Shown: piece by piece, positions 8,663-14,896 of the stretch
How positions within the stretch are numbered: the first letter of the stretch is position 1
Layout of the letters: every line of letters begins with the position of its first letter
Assembly (NCBI GenBank): GCA_014885115.2
Contig: WKLE02001073.1
Span: forward strand, 5,015-19,910
Reading direction: 5' to 3'
Origin: Asterionellopsis glacialis
Lineage: Eukaryota; Bacillariophyta; Plagiogrammaphyceae; Rhaphoneidales; Asterionellopsidaceae
DNA length: 14,896 nt
The notes under the pieces: model-generated
What the model was told of the DNA's origin: nothing
Seen by the model: the letters and a program-made list of their open reading frames with translations, nothing else
Databases searched by the model: none
Program-made: the position numbers and the translations under genes

Positions 8663-9702
8663 TTACTCATCTTCGTCGTCATCATCATCATCATCATCAT
8701 CGTCGTCGTCGTCATCTTCATCATCATCTGGTGCTTCCACATCATCATCTTCTTTGATGGTGGCATCCAAACTGTACATTGAAAAAAGACAAAAAAATTA
8801 ACATTGAATTAGTTAGAACCTGGCATGCTATATATTTATGCAATAGTGGCGAAAAAACAAAGCATACGAAAGCAAACGTACCTGTAATCATTACCATAAC
8901 GTTTTTTATTGGATCGTTGAATCACCTTCTTTTGTGCACCACTATAACTCAATAGAAGATAGGCAGCAATGATGGGGAGTGTTGCAATTGATGTCATACC
9001 CATAATAATGTATGCCATGGATTCTGTAATACCAAATTGTTTTTGCAAAATACCGGCAGCCCAACGCAATTTCCCAAATACCAAGGCACTTACTCCATCA
9101 CCATCATTATCGGAGGAGGTCGATGATGTTTCTCTAGAAGAACCAGTTTTACCTAATACTTCCTTATTAATCTCTTGTAAAGCTGTAGGATAGTCACCAG
9201 TTGTAGCATCCGAGTACGCCTCTCGATAGGCTGATTCTACAGGATCATATTGATCTGTATCAAACATATGATCTTTCACATATCGATCTACCATTTGATC
9301 TAACGATGCTGACATACCACCCGCAGCAGCTACCATTCGTACTTGTGTAATTGGTGCAGCAGCAGCAGTAGTAGAGGATGCATGAGATGGCAACGTAGAT
9401 ACTTTTGCTCCACCGAGATAGAATAAGGAAGCTGTCCAAAGAAGTGCTACAGCACGACGAAATTTCTTCATCAACATTTGTTTACGGTTTGTAAATCTAC
9501 TCATTACACCAATTTTCTTTGTCATACGTTGACGAAGCATAGCAAAACGTCCATTGTTATTATCTGAAGAAAGGGAAAGTGCTTGTCGTGTCAAACATCT
9601 GTTTGTACTTGGAGTGGGCATCCGATAAAGGTGCGATTGAGATACTACTCCCTTCGNNNNACATCCCAAAGTAATTGCAATTACACCTATAATGGTTCTC
9701 AT
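8663..9702 (-). CDS. Two-exon, probably plastid-directed membrane protein with poly-Asp tail
   Basis: Exon 1 runs 9702-8882 and exon 2 runs 8771-8663; joined, they give 309 residues. The ATG at 9702 is the first in frame; the frame is open further upstream, to a TAG before 9783, but has no ATG there. Residues 1-14 (MRTIIGVIAITLGC) look like a signal peptide and run into a 4-base N gap (codons 15-16). A Ser/Thr/Arg-rich stretch follows, then RR at 82-83 with a hydrophobic segment (84-100) ending near SHA (106-108), as in a second, thylakoid-type signal or an anchor. One clear membrane helix lies at about 229-254. The C-terminus, from the second exon, is strongly acidic with 14 consecutive Asp (293-306). 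I do not recognise a family. Plastid targeting is inferred from this bipartite-looking N-terminus. The gene shares its upstream region with clpP. Confidence 0.7.
8671..8713 (-). repeat. GAT/GAC trinucleotide repeat coding for poly-Asp
   Basis: A run of GAY codons on the minus strand codes for 14 Asp in a row near the C-terminus of the minus-strand gene, followed by Glu-Asp-Glu and the stop. GAC and GAT occur in blocks (GAC4, GAT7, GAC2), suggesting growth by slippage. Confidence 0.85.
8772..8881 (-). other. Spliceosomal intron in the poly-Asp-tail gene
   Basis: On the minus strand the donor is CAG|GTACGT (intron starts at 8881) and the acceptor is TGTACAG (ends at 8772), preceded by a T-rich tract. 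Its removal joins AG to T as a Ser codon and continues in frame for 35 more residues to a TAA. Without splicing, the frame runs through the donor for about 15 unrelated residues and stops inside the intron. Confidence 0.8.
9657..9660. other. Assembly gap or ambiguous bases (NNNN)
   Basis: Four N interrupt exon 1 of the minus-strand gene at codons 15-16, within its presumed signal peptide. Counting them as exactly four bases keeps one frame open across the gap. The true gap length cannot be known from here. Confidence 0.95.
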
Positions 9703-10194
9703 GGTAGTTATGCTTGTTGATAGGAATACTATAAGACTTCTGTTTGTTCTAGTCCGATCTCTATTGTTATTGTTGATGTCCAATGTCTCACAAACCTACA
9801 CGTCTTGACGGTCCTGTTGATTTTCTCGCCTTGACGCGTTCGTGTTACCACTGTCCATCAACCATCACACACAAAAGATGTTCATTTTTTCTTCTTCCAC
9901 CTGGAAACAACACAGTGACACAGAACCCGGAAATACGACATATCTAAAACTGGGGTGCCACCATGTCAAAATTTCGAAAGATCGCGGACGCATACGTATC
10001 TTGCGTCTGTATTCAACCGTCTCGGCACGATTTCTCGAAGAATCAGAAGTGTGCGCAGCTGCTGCCAGCTGGTGTGCTGGTCGAGAAAGAGCTTCTGTCG
10101 ATGTGAGCCGAACGCCGAAGGGAGCGAGGAGGAGAGCAAGGTGAACGGTCGACATCACTCTCGCTAGTTTGGAGAAGGACCTGACAACTTGACA
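9703..10194. promoter_or_regulatory. Shared upstream region of two divergent genes
   Basis: This 492-base interval separates the start codons of the minus-strand poly-Asp-tail gene and clpP. It should contain both promoters and both 5' UTRs. A block at 10021-10140 is about 58% G+C by hand count, well above its surroundings, and is rich in CG dinucleotides. Two CAGCTG (E-box-type) hexamers lie at 10056-10061 and 10066-10071, ten bases apart. ORFs here on both strands lack support. The longer minus-strand one is open over 9865-10266, with its first ATG at 10155; it has a hydrophobic start but is otherwise unconvincing. Confidence 0.5.
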
Positions 10195-11333
10195 ATGATG
10201 AAACAAGCATTTCTTTTCCTTTTCAGTGTGGTTGCTACCGCTGGTAAGAAATAAACATCTATTCAATGTGGGATCTCAAGACTTTCGGGAAGAACGATTT
10301 TTTTTCTTTGATTGGCTTTCACCTCACTCATCTTTTCCTGATTTTACCGCATGCCCTGGTACTGTATGGTGTCAAACCAACTACTTTTTAAATTTACAGG
10401 TGCCTTTACCGTTGGAAATGTTGGCACTTCTGCTGCTTCCAAGACTCACATGTCTATGCAAAGCTTAGTCATGATGCCTGAAGAGGTAAGTCGAGAATGA
10501 TTTCAGCCTCTTTTCTTTTTTGAATGTCAGATATATTTTTTCTCATATGATTAATCTCTGTTAACTCTTTTTCCAAAACTTGCCAAACTTATCATTGTCA
10601 TAATTTTCTTTCTCTTGAAAACATTATATTTCATCTTTATGATTATTGTCTCTCTTTTTTCGTTTGAAATTACGAATAGCCCGAGGAACCTCAAAAGCAA
10701 CCTCCCCGTCCTAGGAACCCCCCTCCTCTCCCTACTGTGGATGGTAGTGGATCTGGACAATTGGATGTCATTTCACGTCTTTTAAAGGATCGCATTCTCC
10801 TATTGGGAACAGATGTAAATGATGAAGTTGCCAATGTTTTGGTTGCACAACTTTTGTATTTAGCAAATGAGGATCCTGAAAAGGACATTACACTTTATAT
10901 TAACTCTCCCGGCGGTTCCGTATCTGCTGGATTAGCCATTTATGATACTATGCAATTCATTCCCTGTGATGTACAAACTGTATGCTTTGGTATGGCAGCT
11001 TCCATGGGTGCATTCCTTTTGGGTGCTGGTACTCCCGGAAAACGTCGTTCTTTACCCAATGCACGTATTATGATTCATCAACCCTTGGGTGGTGCTCAGG
11101 GTCAAGCTGCCGATATTGAAATTCAAGCTAAAGAAATTTTATTTACCAAGGCATGTCTCAACAAATTTATGGCAGACTACTGTGACCAACCTATTGAAAA
11201 GATTGCAGAAGACACAGACAGAGATTTCTTCATGACCCCCTACGAAGCCTTGGATTATGGTTTGATTGATGAAGTTATCAAAACCAAGACAAGTCACATC
11301 CCCACACCTTCCATGCCATCACTCTTCAAGTAA
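10195..11333 (+). CDS. clpP: Plastid-targeted ATP-dependent Clp protease proteolytic subunit
   Basis: Three exons, 10195-10243, 10400-10485 and 10680-11333, encode about 262 residues. Exon 1 gives a signal peptide ([16 protein letters not shown]). The first junction completes Gly and leads into AF, forming an ATAG-AF site of the ASAFAP type that directs proteins across the membranes of diatom plastids. Exon 2 gives a short transit peptide. Exon 3 gives a proline-rich linker and the peptidase. The Ser-His-Asp triad is intact: Ser153 in GMAASMG, His178 in RIMIHQP and Asp227 in DTDRDFF, at the 25- and 49-residue spacings of E. coli ClpP. The SPGG motif (121-124) is also present, so this is an active ClpP and not a ClpR. 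In the stroma it would form the tetradecameric chamber served by ClpC-type chaperones. The second ATG (10198) is an alternative start. Confidence 0.95.
10244..10399 (+). other. clpP intron 1 (156 nt, phase 1)
   Basis: Donor CTG|GTAAGA and acceptor AATTTACAG|GTGCC. Splicing joins G to GT, giving the Gly codon just before the Ala-Phe of the plastid-targeting cleavage motif. In-frame stops soon after the donor (GGTAAGAAATAA region) show it must be removed. The intron carries one copy of the CTGGTAC word at 10356-10362. Confidence 0.9.
10486..10679 (+). other. clpP intron 2 (194 nt, phase 0)
   Basis: Donor GAG|GTAAGT and acceptor ACGAATAG|CCCGAG, with a T-rich interior. Splicing keeps the frame from MMPEE into [11 protein letters not shown]. 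The intron lies between the transit-peptide exon and the exon for the mature enzyme. Confidence 0.88.
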
Positions 11334-11788
11334 ACACGGAAACAAGTTTTGTTGGCAGGCATGCATGGCTTACGCATCATTTCAGAGAGGCAATACACAG
11401 GCTCTCGTATGGTTTTAGTACGATAGTTAGCATTATTTTAAAAAATAATTTTTCAACATGGGGGAAAATTCCTTACACTCTTTGCCTATCGTTTCATTGT
11501 GTGCGTGTGTTTACGCTCTGGTCTTTTGGATTTGTCTTCTTTGATTTTATCGTTTGTTCTAGACTAGAATTGCTTTGAAGAACCAATGGACGAGCATTGA
11601 ATACAGAGGTGGTCAAATGTCCCACATGATTTGACTGTATTTTGATGACATTACGAAAAGATATTCAAAAGTAGCTACGAAGATGTTGACGGTTAATTTT
11701 GAAAGATCCAGTACAGATCAAAAGTCAACGCGCACAAGTATGATGCTGCACAGTACTTCTATTCAATTATTGTCTAGCCTCCATCAAG

Positions 11789-11838
11789 ATGGTATGGAAT
11801 TCGAAAACTTCACATGGTATGGGATTCGAACACTTCAC
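11789..11838. repeat. Imperfect tandem duplication, two 25-base units
   Basis: Units 11789-11813 and 11814-11838 both read ATGGTATGG-x-ATTCGAA-x-ACTTCAC and differ at only two positions (23 of 25 identical). The period is not a multiple of three, so any frame across it is not repeated at protein level. Confidence 0.85.
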
Positions 11839-12106
11839 CATACACAGAATCATACTTATGGGCAAGGAAGGTAAAGTGCTACCTGGTACTCACTCTCTAG
11901 AACTAACAGATGGCTTGGGCCATACCCATTTACTAACTGTGTCTTCACATTTAACTAAAAACATTGGTATGCGCAGGGAAATCATTGTTTGTTACAAGAT
12001 GAAAGGACCACCCCCTCAAAGAGAGATGGAATGCCTACTAGAGTATATTGCCCCATCTGTTTACTGGAGAAAATGGGTAACAAAGGTAGTTACCACGCTC
12101 AAATGA
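11789..12106 (+). CDS. Doubtful small ORF, 105 codons, hypothetical
   Basis: An ATG in a fair context (AAGATGG) opens 105 codons ending in TGA, and an AATAAA follows at 12229-12234, about 120 bases downstream. The product would be basic and soluble, with no domain, signal or membrane segment I recognise. Its first 50 bases are a short tandem duplication, and it contains the dispersed TACCTGGTACT word, both of which argue for non-coding DNA. It is a weak candidate only; a chance ORF is more likely. Confidence 0.2.
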   Translation: MVWNSKTSHGMGFEHFTIHRIILMGKEGKVLPGTHSLELTDGLGHTHLLTVSSHLTKNIGMRREIIVCYKMKGPPPQREMECLLEYIAPSVYWRKWVTKVVTTLK

Positions 12107-12336
12107 AAAAAAAAAGCAATGTACTAAAATGCAAAACACGTAGAAGAGGACCTAGATTTTGAGTGACGTCGGACCACCTTAACATTGTGACATTCCTTTT
12201 TTAATACTTTTTTATAATATCTTTTTAGAATAAAACTTACTGTATTTCTTTTTCTTTTTCTATCCAAATACTGATTTTTGTTCCTGGTATAGCATTTTCA
12301 CCAGCGCTCCTATCTCACAAAGCTAGGAAGCTTCCA

Positions 12337-13329
12337 TTACAAACCAGCATGCCAACCTTGATCAAGACTATAGGAAGGACGTGATGGATTTTGATGCACT
12401 TTGTAGGATCTGATTTTGTTTTGTTTCGATGATCCTTTACTAAACAGGGATGATATACTTAATTTACGTGTGTTGGGAGGTGGCATTGTCTTTGCTGGAT
12501 AAACTTGATTCTGCTGCTTTTGTTGTTTTTCCTTATGATGTTGCTGGGTATTGGAAGAAGGAGATTCTTCAACAGTTGTTGTAGCATTTTCATAATCTAA
12601 CGTATCACAAGAACTATTTAGAAACGTAGAAGAAGCTGTTGTACCCCTGAGGAATCCACTAACATCAAATGAGCTTTCAATTTTTTGATGTTGTGAGTCT
12701 TCTTCTGATGAGATGACGTTTATGATACCAGCACCAACACTACTACTTATGTCTTGATGATGGTGGTCAGTGTTATGCCAGGGTGATCGTACGATTTGTT
12801 TTTGTGATTGAGGTTGCTGTAAAAGAAGTGCCGATGGACCTGTTGTAGCAGCATTGTTCATGTTGAGTGAACTAGAATGTTCATCTACAGTAATCATACT
12901 TCCTGACCAGCGACGGTGTTGCTTTGGATAAGAAGCACGGTGTCTTGATGTATAATGATGAGGCCATTGTAATTCAATCTTTTTTTCATGGTCTTCTTTG
13001 TTTTTCTGCTTACGATCATAACGATGTTGATCTAAATTTTCATCAAATGTAGCACAGGAATCAAACGCAATTTCATGAATGGGTGGTTTACCTTTGGAGG
13101 ATGAACATTCGTCCTTGAAGAGAACTACACCATTTGTTTCACATTCAATTAACAATAAGTCACTTTGTTGTTGCTGCTCCTCCTTTGTGGAACAAGCTTC
13201 ATCAAGCAGATTTAATTTCTCTAAAACACTATCTGTCGCTGCAGTGGTATTCATACAGTTGTTAGTCGAAGATGATTTGACTGTTGTTGTACATGATGAT
13301 TCGTTTTCGTTATTAACTCCCTGAGACAT
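12337..13329 (-). CDS. Hypothetical low-complexity, Ser/Gln/His-rich protein
   Basis: A minus-strand frame of 330 codons. The ATG at 13329 is the first in frame after an in-frame TAA at 13488-13486, so this start is favoured. The protein is hydrophilic throughout, with no signal peptide, membrane helix or recognised domain. It has runs of Gln (52-55), many Ser/Thr and His clusters, and charged Lys/Glu stretches (about 105-117). Possible basophilic-kinase sites are RRWS (139-142) and RKLS (288-291). The C-terminal 45 residues are basic and less repetitive, ending SLDQGWHAGL, and could be the conserved part. It is probably intrinsically disordered, and I do not recognise it. Coding status rests on length, a clean start and codon content typical of the neighbouring genes. 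Confidence 0.6.
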   Translation of the reverse strand: MSQGVNNENESSCTTTVKSSSTNNCMNTTAATDSVLEKLNLLDEACSTKEEQQQQSDLLLIECETNGVVLFKDECSSSKGKPPIHEIAFDSCATFDENLDQHRYDRKQKNKEDHEKKIELQWPHHYTSRHRASYPKQHRRWSGSMITVDEHSSSLNMNNAATTGPSALLLQQPQSQKQIVRSPWHNTDHHHQDISSSVGAGIINVISSEEDSQHQKIESSFDVSGFLRGTTASSTFLNSSCDTLDYENATTTVEESPSSNTQQHHKEKQQKQQNQVYPAKTMPPPNTRKLSISSLFSKGSSKQNKIRSYKVHQNPSRPSYSLDQGWHAGL

Positions 13330-13513
13330 GATGATGATGATGCTATTTTTGTCTTTCAATTTGGTATCCAACACCTCTCTTGCACTCCGAAATATCTTAT
13401 GAGATCTTACTGTTTTGGGTGCCGTCTTCAATCTGTTGTGGAAGATTTGAATGGAGTACCGCTTCGATGACTCTAGTTCGTGTGTTTACTAGAAGATAAA
13501 TTTGAGCAACAGT

Positions 13514-13554
13514 ACAGGTATTAATAATACTGTATTTTATATTAAAATACCTGT
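13514..13554. repeat. AT-rich nested inverted repeats
   Basis: Outer arms ACAGGTATT (13514-13522) and AATACCTGT (13546-13554) enclose a second hairpin, GTATTTTA-TAT-TAAAATAC (13532-13550). The two share the right-hand bases, so the hairpins are mutually exclusive. The inner one carries the TATA-like element upstream of the minus-strand orphan gene. Confidence 0.6.
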
Positions 13555-14270
13555 TATTATACAATAATGTGTCTGTTGGGCAAAAAGATCTCGCAGAGAT
13601 TCTCCGTAATAAAAATTATGGTTCAAGGAGGGCTTTCCTTTCTGATCCATCAAAGACTGCATACAAACTGCATACTTCTCTGCATACATGTCGTGTGGAA
13701 AAGACAGCAAGCATACCTGGTACTTACATTCGTGACGTGAATAAAGAATTTCAACAACAATTCTTCGAAATGAGATCTACTGGTATTGATATATACTGTA
13801 CACTAGTGTACGTACGTAGGACTACTTTGTACTTGCTGGACTATGATTTCTTGTAAAAAGAATAGCGTGAGATTGCGATACTCTCCTTCCGGTAGTTGCT
13901 AAGGTTAGAAGTTCAAGTTGCATGCACATCAGGGCTGAAAATGAAAACCTACAGAGAGTTCCCAATTAAGAGTTCCGTAATGGTTCTGATATGCAATATA
14001 TTATATGCATGGTATACAGAAACGCAATGTTCTCTCTACCTGATAAATATCAATCGGAATATCTCTGTTTACTGTGGTTTTTAATGAACATAGTAAATTG
14101 AACCTAATTGATATGACGTCAAAATGTCAGTGAAGTTTATTATTCAGGTTTGCAAGGGCATTAGTGTTGGAACAGGCATGGATCGCTTCCAGGTATGATA
14201 ATTATGGCAGCACACAAGATTTTCTTGACGTAGGAATATAAAAAATATATAGTGATGTATAATATAACAT

Positions 14271-14333
14271 TTTTCATTCCCGTGAAGACCAATATTGAGT
14301 AATTATAATCTTTTTTCATTCCCGTCAAGACCA
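14271..14333. repeat. Direct repeat, two 21-base copies 42 bases apart
   Basis: Copies at 14271-14291 and 14313-14333 both begin TTTTCATTCCCGT and end AAGACCA, with a single G/C difference between. A partial third relative, TTTTCCCGTGAA, lies near 14417-14428. The function is unknown. Confidence 0.75.
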
Positions 14334-14559
14334 GTTTGTCGTATTGTACGAAGGAACTACCATAAATAATACTCTTCCGTGACCAAAGACAATCTCGTTG
14401 GTGTACAATAAGATAATTTTCCCGTGAACAACATAAATAAAAATAACTGGTACCTTGTATCAAACAGTGGGCCTAGGTACAGATGTTCTGAGATATCATA
14501 CTATTGAAAGACTCACAATAATGTTCTTACCTACTACCTGGTACTGTTCTAGGTAACGG

Positions 14560-14577
14560 TAGGTCCTAAAGGACCTA
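14560..14577. repeat. Short perfect inverted repeat TAGGTCC-TAAA-GGACCTA
   Basis: Seven-base arms with a four-base loop. It overlaps ACGGTAGGTCCTA (14556-14568), which also occurs at 2522-2534 near the other end of the window. It lies just after a TACCTGGTACT word. Confidence 0.6.
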
Positions 14578-14896
14578 GTCCTACCTACGAACAACCAGTT
14601 CCTCACCGGTATGGAAAATCTCTATGAGGAGGGACATCCAACAAAATCGAAATGAGGCGCTGCTTGTGTACGGTAACTACGGTAGATTTCCTCGAGGAGG
14701 AAAATCATAGTTGGTATATATTATTATGTAGGATCCATATTATTTTTCACGTCCTACAGTAGTACTCATGGACTTCACCTGAGCAAGGTACAGTACTTGG
14801 AATTCCTGGTCCCCTTAATAATTGGTAGGACCTGCGGCTGAGTAGGACTTGCCCGGACAAGTACAATGGACTAGAGGTAGGAACTACATAGTTAGT

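Larger units (their letters stand above)
11334..12336. other. Intergenic region between clpP and the minus-strand orphan gene
   Basis: This 1003-base region lies between converging stops. A short AT hairpin (ATTATTTT-AA-AAAATAAT, 11432-11449) about 100 bases past the clpP stop includes AATAAT and may be near the poly(A) site. A 25-base imperfect tandem duplication lies at 11789-11838 and one TACCTGGTACT word at 11880-11890. A possible small ORF (11789-12106) is listed separately. No RNA gene is seen. Confidence 0.5.
13330..14896. other. Right-hand non-coding stretch with short repeats
   Basis: No convincing gene is seen in the last 1567 bases. A 95-codon frame at 13569-13856 begins with GTG and lacks an ATG start. 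A 100-codon minus-strand frame (14161-14463) is AT-rich and arises partly from a direct repeat. The stretch must contain the promoter of the minus-strand orphan gene. A TATAAAAT on the minus strand (13542-13535) is about 205 bases before its ATG. Copies of TACCTGGTACT lie at 13714-13724 and 14535-14545, and further CCTAGG/GTAC-rich words are found from 14470 on. Confidence 0.5.

Noticed and set aside
9703..9783. Extension of the minus-strand gene 27 codons upstream of 9702
   Set aside because: The frame is open but begins at TTG, which is not an expected start in a nuclear gene. The ATG at 9702 leads straight into a good signal peptide.
9865..10155. Minus-strand ORF with a hydrophobic start in the divergent promoter
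   Set aside because: It overlaps the shared promoter and clpP 5' region, shows no recognisable protein features, and is likely an effect of the GC-rich block lacking stops.
11814..11845. tRNA-like GATTCGAAC T-loop word
   Set aside because: The flanking bases do not form a T stem, and no cloverleaf could be drawn on either strand.
13330..13431. Extension of the minus-strand orphan gene 34 codons upstream
   Set aside because: It also begins at TTG, and no ATG exists between the upstream stop (13488-13486) and 13329.
13798..13811. Perfect 14-bp palindrome GTACACTAGTGTAC
   Set aside because: About one such palindrome is expected by chance in a window this long.
13569..13856. 95-codon plus-strand frame
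   Set aside because: It starts at GTG, contains the dispersed TACCTGGTACT word, and resembles no family I know.
14161..14463. 100-codon minus-strand frame
   Set aside because: AT-rich composition and an internal direct repeat explain it. No domain is seen.
2522..14568. 13-mer ACGGTAGGTCCTA shared by both ends of the window
   Set aside because: One pair of 13-mers is about what chance allows over 15 kb. It is not enough to call a terminal repeat of a mobile element.

Overview
The window looks like nuclear DNA of a photosynthetic stramenopile, most probably a diatom. The base composition is AT-rich. Genes are separated by long non-coding stretches, and the introns are short with GT...AG ends. 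Proteins are full of N, Q, S, D and P runs. The decisive clue is a nuclear ClpP gene whose N-terminus is a signal peptide followed by an 'ATAGAF' junction of the ASAFAP type, the plastid-targeting signature of algae with a red-algal secondary plastid. The species cannot be told from the sequence.

Layout from left to right: (1) 42-2426 (+), an UNC93-like 12-TM major-facilitator protein with low-complexity loop inserts; (2) 2427-4191, a 1.8 kb non-coding stretch with short GTAC-rich palindromic repeats; (3) 4192-7812 (+), a 1206-residue protein with an N-terminal cysteine cluster, a long disordered middle and an armadillo-like C-terminal solenoid; (4) 7813-8662, a convergent intergenic stretch; (5) 8663-9702 (-), a two-exon gene, interrupted by a 4-N gap, for a probably plastid-directed membrane protein with a poly-Asp tail; (6) 9703-10194, the shared upstream region of two divergent genes, with a local GC-rich block; (7) 10195-11333 (+), a three-exon clpP for a catalytically complete plastid ClpP; (8) 11334-12336, intergenic, with one doubtful small ORF; (9) 12337-13329 (-), a low-complexity orphan protein; (10) 13330-14896, non-coding with several short repeats.

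The genes do not form one pathway. The only suggestive functional link is the head-to-head pair of clpP and the gene at 8663-9702. Both products appear to be plastid-targeted, and their start codons are 492 bp apart.

The most interesting unexplained signal is a 10-base word, GTACCAGGTA/TACCTGGTAC. I counted six exact copies, all outside the confident genes. Its 7-base core CTGGTAC/GTACCAG occurs 12 times, 11 of them outside the five confident coding regions. All counts were made by eye. I see no CRISPR array, rRNA, convincing tRNA, virus or complete transposon.
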